DNA of 64,000 bases from Spirochaetota bacterium (GCA_025457915.1 JALOTL010000004.1:124001-188000), one strand, 5' to 3'. Numbered from the stretch's first letter, positions 43,516-52,326 are shown. Translations and numbers: made by a program. The notes: generated from the sequence alone by a model not told the origin.

Positions 43516-44811
43516 TTAAATCTTTCTGTTGTCGATGACCCTGACCGCTTTCCCCGTGCTGGGAGGAAGCGAGCCGGGCTCGAGGAGCTCTATCCTCGGG
43601 TTGACGACTATGAGCGCCCTCAGCTCCTCCACGAGCCTCTGGTTGAGGGCCTTGAGTTCCTTCAGTTCGCCGTGGAACATCTTCGAATAAAGCTCCACCT
43701 TTATGTTTATCCTGTCAAGGTTGTTCTGCCTGTCCAGCACGATCTGGTAGTTGTTGCCGACCTCGGGGAACTTCATGAGCACGGATTCAATCTGCGACGG
43801 GAAGACGTTGACGCCCCCGACGATGAGCATGTCGTCCGTCCGGCCCTTTATCCTCTCGATCCGCCTGTGGGTCCTGCCGCAGCCGCACGGTTCCGGTATT
43901 ATCCTGGTGAGGTCCCTGGTCCTGTACCTTATGATCGGCATGGCCTCCCTGTTGATATGGGTGAGCACCAGCTCGCCCTCCTCGCCGTCCGGGAGCGTCT
44001 CGCCCGTATCAGGGTTGATTATTTCAGGTATATAGAAGTCCTCCCAAACATGCATGCCGTCCTTGTTTTCGCACTCGAAGGCCACGCCCGGACCGTTCAT
44101 TTCCGAAAGCCCGTAGGAGTTGTAGGCATCGAGGCCCCACTGGTTCTCTATCTTAGTCCTGGTTTCCTCGGAATAAGGCTCCGCGCCCAGGTAGGCCTTC
44201 TTTATGCCGAGATCGCAGGGATTGATGCCGTTCTGCTCGATGACCTCCACCAGGTGAAGGGAATAACTCGGCGTTATGTGGATCACGGACGTGCGGAAAT
44301 CCTGGATGAGCTGTATCTGCCGCAGGCTGTTTCCGGTCGCGGAGGGTATGACCATCGCGCCGAGCCTCTCCGCTCCGTAGTGCAGGCCCAGGCCGCCGGT
44401 GAAGAGCCCGTAGCTCATCATGTTCTGGAAAACGTCGTCCCTTGTGGTGCCGGTGGCGGTCATGCACCTGGCAACGAGGTCCGCCCATTCGGAAATGTCC
44501 CTGGCGGTGTAGAAAATTACGGTCGGCTTGCCGGTCGTGCCTGAAGAGGCGTGCATCCTCACGATCTCCCCCCTCGCGACCGCGACCATGCCGTCCGGGT
44601 AGCTGAGCCTCAGGTCGTTTTTGGTCGTGAACGGCAGCAGCGAAAGTTCTTTGATGGATTTAATCCCGGAGGCGTTTACGCCATTCTCCCTGAAGATTTT
44701 ACCGTAATACGACGTTTTCGACGCGCCCTCAATCGCCCTGTTCAGCCTGTCGAGCTGGAGCTTTTCGATTTCATTTCTTCCCGCGGTTTCAATTTCCCTG
44801 TTCCAGTACAT
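43516..44811 (-). CDS. paaK: Phenylacetate-CoA ligase
   Basis: 431 residues. AMP-forming adenylating enzyme: P-loop ASSGTTGKPTVIF near residue 93, SYGLSEMNGPG, and GRTDDMLIVGGVNVFPSQIE in the C-terminal part. Joins phenylacetate or another aryl acid to CoA in the cytoplasm. Paired with an ACT gene. A paralogue lies at 57.1-58.4 kb. A good promoter precedes it. Confidence 0.92.
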   Translation of the reverse strand: MYWNREIETAGRNEIEKLQLDRLNRAIEGASKTSYYGKIFRENGVNASGIKSIKELSLLPFTTKNDLRLSYPDGMVAVARGEIVRMHASSGTTGKPTVIFYTARDISEWADLVARCMTATGTTRDDVFQNMMSYGLFTGGLGLHYGAERLGAMVIPSATGNSLRQIQLIQDFRTSVIHITPSYSLHLVEVIEQNGINPCDLGIKKAYLGAEPYSEETRTKIENQWGLDAYNSYGLSEMNGPGVAFECENKDGMHVWEDFYIPEIINPDTGETLPDGEEGELVLTHINREAMPIIRYRTRDLTRIIPEPCGCGRTHRRIERIKGRTDDMLIVGGVNVFPSQIESVLMKFPEVGNNYQIVLDRQNNLDRINIKVELYSKMFHGELKELKALNQRLVEELRALIVVNPRIELLEPGSLPPSTGKAVRVIDNRKI

Positions 44812-44855
44812 GGCGGCTTCCGTTTATTTTGATGTCGATCCTGGCGGACACTGAA

Positions 44856-44885
44856 ATGTTATCCGCAGCAGAAAAAACGTGTCAA
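44856..44885 (-). promoter_or_regulatory. Sigma-70 promoter of the paaK-ACT operon
   Basis: Minus strand: perfect TTGACA (44885-44880), 18-base spacer, TAACAT (44861-44856), about 45 bases before the ATG at 44811. Confidence 0.6.
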
Positions 44886-45033
44886 TAAATATTAATCGCC
44901 CCCGCGCATAAAACTCCGGGAAGGGCCGTGCGGTTTTTGCACTATAAAAGAATTCGGCGCGGTAAAAAAATGATCCGCCGTCAGCAAAAATCCCCCCGGA
45001 CAGCGGTACCGCATTATACCGCTTCTCTTTTGC

Positions 45034-45062
45034 TTGACTTTTTTCGCGATTCATGGAATAAA
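45034..45062 (+). promoter_or_regulatory. Possible sigma-70 promoter of the thioesterase gene
   Basis: TTGACT (45034-45039), 17-base spacer, AATAAA (45057-45062); the leader to the ATG at 45132 would be about 62 bases. Confidence 0.4.
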
Positions 45063-45131
45063 AAAAGAAATGGCCGCTGCCGCAAGAGGGCCGGGGATCA
45101 TATCCCGCCCGCATGCATAAAGGGGGACAGA

Positions 45132-45608
45132 ATGTCAAACGGCGAATCCGATTCCATCGTAATGAAAAAAACCATGACCAGGTCCGAGGCGAACGAGCTG
45201 GGGCTGATCGCCGCGGGAGACGTCGCGAAGATCGCCGACCTCACCGCATCCCTGTTAGCGAGCTCCTTCAGCAAGAAGCCGATCGTCACAGTCTGCATCG
45301 ACCAGATGTTCTTCAGCAGGCCGGTCAGGGTCGGAGAGGTGCTGGTGACCAGGGCGAGCATCAACTGCGTCAAGACATCGTCTATGGAAGTCGGGGTTAG
45401 GATGGAGATAGAAAACTTCAAGACCGGAACAACGGAGCATGTCAGCTCCATCTACATGGTCCTCGTCGCGGTCGACAAAAATTTCAAACCGGTGAAGCTC
45501 CCCCCGCTGAAGCTGAAGACGCCCGAACAGAAAAGACGCTTCAAGGAGGCCATGGAGCGCTTTGAAACCAGGCTGGAAAAAAGAAACCCATCCGGCAAGA
45601 AAAAGTAG
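45132..45608 (+). CDS. Acyl-CoA thioesterase, hotdog fold (YciA/BACH type)
   Basis: 158 residues from an ATG with AGGGGGACAG upstream. Single hotdog domain: GLIAAGDVAKIADLTASLLA (the helix that carries the catalytic Asp), TVCIDQMFFSRPVRVGEVL and SSMEVGVRMEIENF, closing with YMVLVAVDKNFKPV. Hydrolyses acyl-CoA to free acid and CoA in the cytoplasm. Divergent from paaK, so it may act on the same aryl- or branched acyl-CoAs. Confidence 0.88.
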   Translation: MSNGESDSIVMKKTMTRSEANELGLIAAGDVAKIADLTASLLASSFSKKPIVTVCIDQMFFSRPVRVGEVLVTRASINCVKTSSMEVGVRMEIENFKTGTTEHVSSIYMVLVAVDKNFKPVKLPPLKLKTPEQKRRFKEAMERFETRLEKRNPSGKKK

Positions 45609-45609
45609 A

Positions 45610-46836
45610 TCAGCCCCTGTCGGGGTACCTCGAGGATATCGATCTTATAATATCAAGCGAGTCGAAAAAGACGTCCACCAGCTCAGGGTCGAACTTTTTT
45701 CCGGACATGATCTTCATCTCCTTCAGCACGTCCTCCTCCTTCCATGATTCCTTGTAGACCCTCTGCGAAGAAAGCGCGTCGAAAACGTCCGCCACGGCTA
45801 CGATCCGCCCGTAGAGGGGGATCTCCTCGCCCTTCAGAGGCATTGGCCTTCCCGCGGAGTCCGCCTCGACCGGTTCGCCCGTATCCACGTTGACCCTGCC
45901 CGGATAACCGGTGCCGTCCCAGTTTTCGTGGTGGGTCAGGGCGACCTGCGATGAAATCTCGTCGAACTCGGACTGCTTGTTCATGAAAAGCCTGGCGCCC
46001 TGGTACGTGTGCGTCTTCATGATGGCGAACTCCTCGTCGGTGAACTTCGCCGGCTTCTTGAGTATGACGTCGGATATCGCAACCTTGCCCACGTCGTGCA
46101 GCATGGCCGCCATCCTCAGCACGTCCCTGTTCTTGTCTATCTCCTCCCTGGGGACTTTTTTTGTGATCGCCCATTTCTCGTATATTTCAGTGGAATAGGC
46201 GGCGACCCTGTTGACGTGCGACCCGGTCTCCTTCGGGTCGCGGAGCTCCGCCATCCCGATCATGCGGAGGATCAGGGCCCTGGTCATCTGCGCGCGCTGG
46301 AGGATCATGCTGGCCGAGCTGGCGAAGTGCAGGACGTAGAGCTCGTCCTCCGGGTCGAAGGGCTTCACAGCGCCGTTCTTTCCGGTCGCGTTGATCATCT
46401 GCATCACACCGAGCACCTCGCCCCTGTTGTTGACCAGCGGCACGGTCAGCACGGACGTCGTCTTGTACCCGGACTTGCCGTCGTTGGTGGGATTAAACCT
46501 GTACGGGACCCCTTCCGGGATCGCGTATGCGTCCGGTATGTTCAGTATCTCGCCCGTCACGGCCGCGTAGCCCGAAAGGGACGATTTGTCGATCTTCGTC
46601 TTGAAGGTCGTGTAAATGAGCTTCTGTCCCGGAGGGAGCTTCCTCTGCAGGGACTCGGTCTGCACGTGGGAAAAGACCAGCTCGTCCCCGTCCTTTATCT
46701 GTATCGATCCGGCGTCGGCGTTGGTGAAGGTCCTGGCGTTGAACAGGATTTTTTCCAGGAGCATGTCCAGGTCCTGAACTGTATTGAGCTCCGTGCTGAG
46801 CTTTATGATGTCAGAAAGCCTTTCGTATTTGTCCAT
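45610..46836 (-). CDS. GAF plus HD-GYP domain phosphodiesterase
   Basis: 408 residues. N-terminal GAF domain (about 15-180, GSIQIKDGDELVFSHVQTES and LNIPDAYAIPEG). The HD-GYP domain begins near 195; it holds MAAMLHDVGKVAISD (HD pair), HTYQGARLFM and the family motif HHENWDGTGYPG. HD-GYP enzymes hydrolyse c-di-GMP to pGpG or GMP. Together with the PAS-EAL protein at 16-18 kb it is a second potential c-di-GMP sink in the window. No membrane segment. Confidence 0.92.
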   Translation of the reverse strand: MDKYERLSDIIKLSTELNTVQDLDMLLEKILFNARTFTNADAGSIQIKDGDELVFSHVQTESLQRKLPPGQKLIYTTFKTKIDKSSLSGYAAVTGEILNIPDAYAIPEGVPYRFNPTNDGKSGYKTTSVLTVPLVNNRGEVLGVMQMINATGKNGAVKPFDPEDELYVLHFASSASMILQRAQMTRALILRMIGMAELRDPKETGSHVNRVAAYSTEIYEKWAITKKVPREEIDKNRDVLRMAAMLHDVGKVAISDVILKKPAKFTDEEFAIMKTHTYQGARLFMNKQSEFDEISSQVALTHHENWDGTGYPGRVNVDTGEPVEADSAGRPMPLKGEEIPLYGRIVAVADVFDALSSQRVYKESWKEEDVLKEMKIMSGKKFDPELVDVFFDSLDIIRSISSRYPDRG

Positions 46837-47206
46837 CAGGGGTCCTTTTTATTGAATTTAGTGCTTAAATAATAGTTATTCAATAAACGGCGGATCGTCA
46901 AGAAATAAAAATCCCCACAGCAAGCTGCCGCCCGGCACCAGGATTGGTGCCGGGCGGCCGACGCCCCAGGCGTCGGCGGGGTATTTTTGTTCTTCGCGGA
47001 AAAATTTTTCCGCAGCAGAGCTGCTGGGTATTAAATCCCGCTCGAATAAAAAAGACACAGGGTTGGTCGGGGTTTGTCTGATTGTCGTGGCGATTTTTTT
47101 AATCGTTGGCGCAATTCATGAATTGCACCAACGGACGTGCCACGATCCCTAAAAATAAAAGGGCCGCCCAAAAGGACGGCCCCCGGTTAAGCAATTTTTT
47201 TTCTGA
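46837..47206. other. Intergenic region dense in hairpins
   Basis: 370 bases with no ORF of note but at least five inverted repeats in series: 13-bp stem 46928-46940/46945-46957 (loop GGAT), 8-bp stem 46958-46965/46969-46976, an 18-bp perfect palindrome 46996-47013 (GCGGAAAAATTTTTCCGC), a 30-bp near-perfect palindrome 47104-47133 centred on GCAATTCATGAATTGC and enclosed by TCGTGGC (47085-47091)/GCCACGA (47139-47145), and the terminator at 47161-47182. It may encode a structured RNA or hold repeat elements. Confidence 0.6.
47161..47182 (-). terminator. Terminator of the beta-barrel gene at 47.2 kb
   Basis: On the minus strand GGGCCGTCC-TTTT-GGGCGGCCC (one G-U pair), followed by TTTTATTTTT; 25 bases after the stop of the barrel gene. 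Confidence 0.85.
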
Positions 47207-48160
47207 TTAAAATTTATACGCGGCGCCCAGGTTCACGCTGAAAATCTGGTCAGTCTGGTGGTTGATCCACTTCCTGTCGTAGTTGAAATCATACTTGGAA
47301 TAAGTGCCGCCCATGGCCACGTTCCACAGAACCTGGTACCTGAAGCCGGCCCAGACTTCCACTTTGGAAGCAATCAGGATCGATGCGCCAATATAATTGT
47401 CAAGACCTATGGCAAGGTATCCGCCTTTGTAGTTGTAAGGAATCAGCAAAGGCATTATCCCCCATGGAGCACCATAAGTATAAAAACCGCTTTTTTCCAT
47501 TTTATAATGACCATAGTTGAAAACACCGTTGACATTGGCTATGAGCCTGACATTGCCCGGCAGTCCATAGTCGAAACCAACCCCGACAGTAGGCCCGACA
47601 AGCCAGTTGGAATATTCATAAAAAGTTAATCCATTAAACCAACTTGTCCCATTTCCCAATATGTTAATACCTAATTCGCTCGATTTATCAATGGAATTAT
47701 AATTATGTCTTAGTCCAATTATAACCTTAAACAATTCGGCAAATTTTTTATCAAAAGTGACGCTGGTATCAATTCTTCTTGTCTCCGGCTCTTTTATAGG
47801 CAAGTTATAATTAAGTGGAAACAACTGACCCCCAAGAAACGCCCACATGTTTGGTTCAAATCTCAAACTATGATAATCGAATTCATGTTCAGACAATCCA
47901 AATAGAAGTTTGGCATTCATATTCCAGCTTCCGAGACCCAATGTGACCGTTGGACCCAGAAGAAAATCCGAAGCCATGTCAAAATCGCTGGATAATGACC
48001 CGAACTTGTCGTACTTACCGGTATAGAGAGCCTTGAATGCGGGGCTCCACCACATCAATTCCGTCGCGATCCCCGCCTTTACTTCGACAGCGCCCGCGAC
48101 CCCATAGCCGCCGATGAGAAGTGAGCAGACGGCAAGAAGAACAATTAAAATTTTCTTCAT
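47207..48160 (-). CDS. Outer-membrane beta-barrel protein of unknown function
   Basis: 317 residues. Signal peptide (MKKILIVLLAVCSLLIGGYG to about residue 24, AGA). The mature chain alternates polar and aromatic residues in strand-like runs, is rich in Gly, Tyr, Trp and Asn, and ends in SVNLGAAYKF with a terminal Phe, the usual barrel-recognition signal. No named family recognised. It has its own terminator; GGGGGTT precedes the ATG. The leader holds a small hairpin GGGCC-ATT-GGCCC. Confidence 0.72.
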   Translation of the reverse strand: MKKILIVLLAVCSLLIGGYGVAGAVEVKAGIATELMWWSPAFKALYTGKYDKFGSLSSDFDMASDFLLGPTVTLGLGSWNMNAKLLFGLSEHEFDYHSLRFEPNMWAFLGGQLFPLNYNLPIKEPETRRIDTSVTFDKKFAELFKVIIGLRHNYNSIDKSSELGINILGNGTSWFNGLTFYEYSNWLVGPTVGVGFDYGLPGNVRLIANVNGVFNYGHYKMEKSGFYTYGAPWGIMPLLIPYNYKGGYLAIGLDNYIGASILIASKVEVWAGFRYQVLWNVAMGGTYSKYDFNYDRKWINHQTDQIFSVNLGAAYKF

Positions 48161-48329
48161 CGTATAACCCCCGTGAGAATAGTTAAAAATTTTTTTAGGG
48201 CCAATGGCCCTCTTATAAGTGCATCTGGATAAAAAACAACAAGTGTTAAGAAAATACGATTTATATATATATTATTACTCAAAAAAACCAAACGACCCAA
48301 AAAATCAACACTTTTTTATGTCTCGAAGG

Positions 48330-49445
48330 TCAGTAGGCCTCGGTGATGCTCAGGTATATCCCCCAGGCGTCCTTGTCCTTTACTTTGACCCTCGTGTCGT
48401 AAAGCGCGAAGTCGAACCTGTAATTGAGCTTCTTCTCCTCGTGCATCATGAACCGCAGGCCGGCCCCGCCCGCCACCTTCATGCGCCTCAGATCAAACCC
48501 GCCCGGGGTGTGCGCCACCTGTCCCGCGCCGCCGAAGAGCGCGCCGCCGAACCTCCACCAGACCGGGAACCTGTATTCGAGCTGGGCGGCGACCAGGTTC
48601 CTGTCCCTGTACCTTCCCATGTAGAACCCCCTGAGGAGCATGGACCCTCCGAGCATGGACATCATGGGGAACGGCGTATCGCCGTTGCCCAGGCACATGT
48701 AGTACTGGAAGGCTATGACGTGCTTCCCGTAAAATGAAAAATACTGCCTGTGGTCCAGCACCACGTTGTAGAAATCATACCTGCTCCCCAGGTACCTCCC
48801 GTAATGGGTGTACCTGACCTGGGTGTAAATCCCGCTCGTCGGGTAAAACGGGTTGTCCCTGCTGTCCCACCTCGCCTCCGCCCCGGCGCCGGAACAGAGA
48901 CCGCCGGACTTTCCGGGAACGTCAGTGAGCGCGAGCTTCCCGTTCTTTTCCTTCCTGGCAATCGTATAGTAGAACTCCTCAAACCTTGGGCCGAGGTAGA
49001 AATCGCCCCGGACCCTCCTCATCAGGGCACCCATCAGCCTGAACTGCATGGGCGTGTATTTCTCCTCGTCCTGGAGGGACGTGCGCGGCCCGTACCCGAA
49101 ATACCTGTCCGGGAACTTGCTGAACGAAGACGCGCCCCTGACGATCCAGTCCCTGCCGCCGAGGTATGTCTCCGTGGTGAAGCCAGCGATCAGCTGGTTC
49201 TTCAGGGTGTAGACCCCGTAGATGCTGTACGTGTCGGTCTTTCCGGGAAAGGAGTTCGGGGTTTCGATGAAGTAAAGAAGAGTGGCGCCGAACAGGAGGC
49301 TCGTTTCCGGCGTGTAGAATATTATGGGAAGGGGCGCGAGTATGCGCTCCTCCCTGCCGGCCGGCGCATCGGCATCCTTCGCCGCGTCGGCCGCAAGGCA
49401 AACCGATCCCGCGAAAAGGAAAAGGATGATGACGAATTTTTTCAT
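48330..49445 (-). CDS. Omp85-type (BamA/TamA C-terminal) outer-membrane barrel without POTRA domains
   Basis: 371 residues. Signal peptide (MKKFVIILFLFAGSVCLA), a short linker, then a barrel that starts YTPETSLLFGATLLYF. The L6-loop motif of Omp85 proteins is present as MLLRGFYMGRYRDRN, preceded by GNGDTPFPMMSMLGG, and the strand AAQLEYRFPVWWRFG is typical of the surface-antigen domain. POTRA domains are lacking, so it is unlikely to be the main BamA; such short forms may secrete or insert lipoproteins or lipases. The C-terminus is ITEAY. Confidence 0.82.
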   Translation of the reverse strand: MKKFVIILFLFAGSVCLAADAAKDADAPAGREERILAPLPIIFYTPETSLLFGATLLYFIETPNSFPGKTDTYSIYGVYTLKNQLIAGFTTETYLGGRDWIVRGASSFSKFPDRYFGYGPRTSLQDEEKYTPMQFRLMGALMRRVRGDFYLGPRFEEFYYTIARKEKNGKLALTDVPGKSGGLCSGAGAEARWDSRDNPFYPTSGIYTQVRYTHYGRYLGSRYDFYNVVLDHRQYFSFYGKHVIAFQYYMCLGNGDTPFPMMSMLGGSMLLRGFYMGRYRDRNLVAAQLEYRFPVWWRFGGALFGGAGQVAHTPGGFDLRRMKVAGGAGLRFMMHEEKKLNYRFDFALYDTRVKVKDKDAWGIYLSITEAY

Positions 49446-49569
49446 TCAGGTCCGGGGATCCCGTTCTTTATTTTTTTTATCTCCACTGCAGATGATCCGC
49501 GCGGGAAGCTGTATTTGAATATAAATTGTTTTTTGGTCAACAAAAAAAGAATTTCCGGGCGATATTATC

Positions 49570-49598
49570 TTGACTGCGGTCCCTCATGCGCATAATTT
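49570..49598 (+). promoter_or_regulatory. Sigma-70-like promoter of the MBL-fold gene
   Basis: TTGACT (49570-49575), 17-base spacer, TAATTT (49593-49598); leader of about 45 bases to the ATG at 49649. Confidence 0.5.
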
Positions 49599-49648
49599 TA
49601 TAAAAGGCCGGGTATTTTATATCCAGCCGCGGATTTCCGGGACCTGTC

Positions 49649-50539
49649 ATGATAGAAAAAATTAACGATAAGATATCCGTGGTGCTCACCGAGGAGGGGT
49701 TCCTTTCAAGCAACTGCGTGATGGTCAAGGACGGCGGGGGGCTCGCGATCGACAGCGGCGCGGGAAAGATTTTGAAAGAGGTCTCGCCGGAAAAGGCGCG
49801 CACCCTGCTCCTCTCGCACCACCACCTGGACCACATCAACGGGAACGACCTCTTCGTCAACGCGAGGATCTACGCCCACCCCCTCGAAAGGAAGGCCATG
49901 ATGAACCCCGAAAAGACCACAGCGACGTCCGGGTGGCAGGACCTGATGGGCGACGACATCATGAACCACGCTCAGCAGATCGGGGGAGTGAAGCCCAGGA
50001 TACTCGAGCCGTGGGAATCGCACGAAGACCTCTCCGACGGAATGGAGGTCCGGGCCGGGGGCACGCTCATAACCGTCCTCCATACGCCCGGCCACACCGC
50101 GGGCCACTGCTCGTTCTATTTCCCGGACGAGGGGTTCGTCTTCACCGGCGACATCTGCCTCACTAAGGTCGGGCCATGGTACGGCGACCCCGACGTTGAG
50201 ATAGACGGGTTCCTGAATTCCATTCAAAAGATAATCGCCCTCAGGCCGAAGAAGCTCGCCACGGGCCACCTGACCGGGGTGCTGGACGCGGACATAGCCA
50301 AAAGGCTCACCGAGTACGGGGACAGGATATTCAGGAGGGAAAAAAGGATACTGAAGCTGCTGGCCGAAGGTCCGATGACGATAAACGAGCTGGCCGACAG
50401 GAAGCCGATATACCCGCTCCACCCCACGACCTTCGTCCTTTTCTGGGAAAAAAGCATGATAAAAAAGCACCTGGAAAGGCTGGTGAAAACCGGGCTCGCG
50501 GAGGAAGCCGGGAACGGAAAATACGCCGCCGTAAAATGA
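49649..50539 (+). CDS. MBL-fold metallohydrolase with C-terminal winged helix
   Basis: 296 residues. The metal motif HxHxDH is intact (H57, H59, D61, H62 in SHHHLDH), followed by TPGHTAGHCSFYF, FTGDICL and LATGHLTG. The last ~70 residues (LLAEGPMTINELADRKPIYP, then KHLERLVKTGLAEEAGNGKY) form a winged helix as in LACTB2-like and many RNA-processing or glyoxalase II-related enzymes. Substrate unknown. Cytoplasmic. Confidence 0.87.
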   Translation: MIEKINDKISVVLTEEGFLSSNCVMVKDGGGLAIDSGAGKILKEVSPEKARTLLLSHHHLDHINGNDLFVNARIYAHPLERKAMMNPEKTTATSGWQDLMGDDIMNHAQQIGGVKPRILEPWESHEDLSDGMEVRAGGTLITVLHTPGHTAGHCSFYFPDEGFVFTGDICLTKVGPWYGDPDVEIDGFLNSIQKIIALRPKKLATGHLTGVLDADIAKRLTEYGDRIFRREKRILKLLAEGPMTINELADRKPIYPLHPTTFVLFWEKSMIKKHLERLVKTGLAEEAGNGKYAAVK

Positions 50540-50560
50540 CCCGGGGCGGCGCAGCCGGGA

Positions 50561-51547
50561 TTACTTCATCACGACCTTCACTATGCTGGAAATCGGTATC
50601 GTTACGACCCCGGAGGTAGTGTTCATCCTCACGTTCTGGCTGTCCTGCGAGAAAATCGCGCCGATGAGCCTGGACCCGTCGTCGAGGGTCACCTCTTCAA
50701 GCTTATGGTAGTATTCCTTTATCTGGGTCTCGGTCTTAAGGACCGGGGCCTTCTCCATGGCTGGCTGTGCCGGCTGGTCGATTTTCTGTTCAGTTTTGGC
50801 CTGCGGCTCCTTTTTAACAGGGGCATCGGCCTCTTTTTTCTTCTCTTCCGGCTGTTTCACCGAAGAGGCGGGCCCAAGCTTGACCGCGACCTCCTCCTTC
50901 TCCTTCACGAGGACCTCCATCTCGGCCTTTTCCATCTTTTCCTTTTTCCTGACCTTGCCCTCGCTTTCCACGGTGATGCGCTCGCCCGTGGCGATCTCTT
51001 CCTTAACGTTTTTGCCGATCCTGTCCTCGATTTTGACCGCGCCGTCGACCACCCTGAGGGTCGATTTCACCACGTTTTTCTCCGCAGTGGAATCGATCGC
51101 GAAGCTCGTTCCCCTGACGGAACAGACTATGGTCTGCGTCGTCACGTCGAACGTGCCGCCCCTGAAAAGCTTCTTTAATATCACGAAAATCTTCCCCTCG
51201 GTAAGGCCGACGGAGGATTTTATCAGCTCGTCCTTCTCCGTGAGCTCGGCCCTGGTGAGCTTAACGGAGGATTTTTCATATATCTTGATTACCGACCACT
51301 GGCTTATGGCCACAACGACGTGGGAATTGGAGCCGGTCTTAATAATGTCACCTGTTTCAACGGGATCTTCGTAATACAGGGGCATGGTCCTGTCGGCCTT
51401 CTGTATCTTCGCCTCGCCGACGAGTCCGATCACCCTGATCGGGTAATCCTCTTTCTTCTTGCACGATGAGACCGTGAAAAGAAAAATGACGGCAATGCAT
51501 AAACGGACTGCGATCCCGAAAACGGATGCCATGCTTTTATTTTCCAT
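50561..51547 (-). CDS. FecR-domain lipoprotein with Lys/Glu-rich linker
   Basis: 328 residues from the ATG with GGGAGGAG upstream; upstream in-frame codons are not used. Lipobox ends TVSSC (Cys about 27). FecR domain with TGDIIKTGSNSHVVVAI and TQTIVCSVRGTSFAIDS, which matches the RGTSF hallmark also found in the 12.1-kb protein. A Lys/Glu/Pro-rich linker (about 200-285) leads to a small C-terminal beta domain (VTLDDGSRLIGAIFSQDSQN, then VVTIPISSIVKVV). It lies downstream of, and converges with, the MBL gene. Confidence 0.85.
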   Translation of the reverse strand: MENKSMASVFGIAVRLCIAVIFLFTVSSCKKKEDYPIRVIGLVGEAKIQKADRTMPLYYEDPVETGDIIKTGSNSHVVVAISQWSVIKIYEKSSVKLTRAELTEKDELIKSSVGLTEGKIFVILKKLFRGGTFDVTTQTIVCSVRGTSFAIDSTAEKNVVKSTLRVVDGAVKIEDRIGKNVKEEIATGERITVESEGKVRKKEKMEKAEMEVLVKEKEEVAVKLGPASSVKQPEEKKKEADAPVKKEPQAKTEQKIDQPAQPAMEKAPVLKTETQIKEYYHKLEEVTLDDGSRLIGAIFSQDSQNVRMNTTSGVVTIPISSIVKVVMK

Positions 51548-51597
51548 AACTCCTCCCGTACGGACCGGGAAGCTGTTTACATCCCGCCGACAGCCGA

Positions 51598-51627
51598 TAC
51601 ATAACCACCGAATGTAGACTTTGTCAA
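51598..51627 (-). promoter_or_regulatory. Possible sigma-70 promoter of the FecR gene
   Basis: Minus strand: perfect TTGACA (51627-51622), 18-base spacer, TATGTA (51603-51598), about 45 bases before the ATG at 51547. Confidence 0.4.
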
Positions 51628-51846
51628 TACATTTCAATTCTCCCGGGGACAGGCCGATTGCACTGACCTGCCCGAATCCGGAATTAATAAATTATACATG
51701 CTGCAGCCATCCATTCAATCTCCATTTCCTCTTTAACCCTCAGGCAAGGGGCGTGAATTGATGTCTGCATGATGCGGATTATAATTATATTTTTTAAAAG
51801 ACGGTTAACGAGCTTATCAGGGATAATATTATTAAATAACGAGGGT

Positions 51847-51951
51847 CTACAGAAAGGGAAATATATTCATTTTTTTATCGATAATCACCAGGATAATTAA
51901 TATCAATAAAACGAAAATGCCGATCAAAAGCCTTTTCCAATCAAGATCCAT
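51847..51951 (-). CDS. 34-residue single-helix membrane microprotein
   Basis: Reads MDLDWKRLLIGIFVLLILI, then a further hydrophobic stretch and DKKMNIFPFL with a TAG stop. One uninterrupted transmembrane helix (about residues 8-24), preceded by a basic pair KR and followed by Asp-Lys-Lys. The ATG has an excellent Shine-Dalgarno AAGGAG 7 bases upstream, which is unusual for a chance ORF. It stands alone in a non-coding AT-rich region. Small helices like this often regulate transporters or kinases; no target is known. Confidence 0.55.
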   Translation of the reverse strand: MDLDWKRLLIGIFVLLILIILVIIDKKMNIFPFL

Positions 51952-52297
51952 ATGAATTCTCCTTATTTATAAACAAAAATGCTGGTTTATATTATTAATA
52001 AATAGTTAAATTTATGCCTTTTAAATTAATTTATAATGAAATATATGTCAATTATTTTTCCCCCTGTTAAAATATCGAATAATGTGAAAATTTCACTAAA
52101 TTCAGACCTGAGATATCGTCATCCGCACAATGAGGGTGAATGCCTGTTGCGGATAAAATTTTTTCAGGATAAGCCTGTTGCCCCGGCGTCACGGATTGAC
52201 ATCGATTCGAATCCGGAATTCACGTTGAAGGATCTGCCCGGGAAAAGCCCCCCGTTACAAATATCTTCCGCCGGCGTACCGCGGCCCCGGTTATTAC

Positions 52298-52326
52298 TTG
52301 ACACGGCCGGGCTTTTTTCATATCCT
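52298..52326 (+). promoter_or_regulatory. Sigma-70 promoter of the liv operon
   Basis: Perfect TTGACA (52298-52303), 17-base spacer, TATCCT (52321-52326). The leader of about 124 bases to the livK ATG ends in GGAGG. Confidence 0.65.

Larger units (their letters stand above)
44812..45131. other. Divergent intergenic region, 320 bases
   Basis: Carries the paaK promoter on the minus strand (44856-44885) and a thioesterase promoter on the plus strand (45034-45062). An ORF runs into the thioesterase frame from 44928 but its amino-acid sequence has no family features, so it is counted as leader. Nothing else seen. Confidence 0.5.

Noticed and set aside
47130-47145. Minus-strand TGGCACGTCCGTTGG as a sigma-54 promoter for the HD-GYP gene
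   Set aside because: The -12 element reads GG instead of GC and the distance to the gene is about 290 bases; it lies within a hairpin array.
52200-52215. GATTCGAATCC resembling a tRNA T-loop
   Set aside because: The flanking bases do not form the T-stem, and no acceptor or anticodon arm can be built around it.
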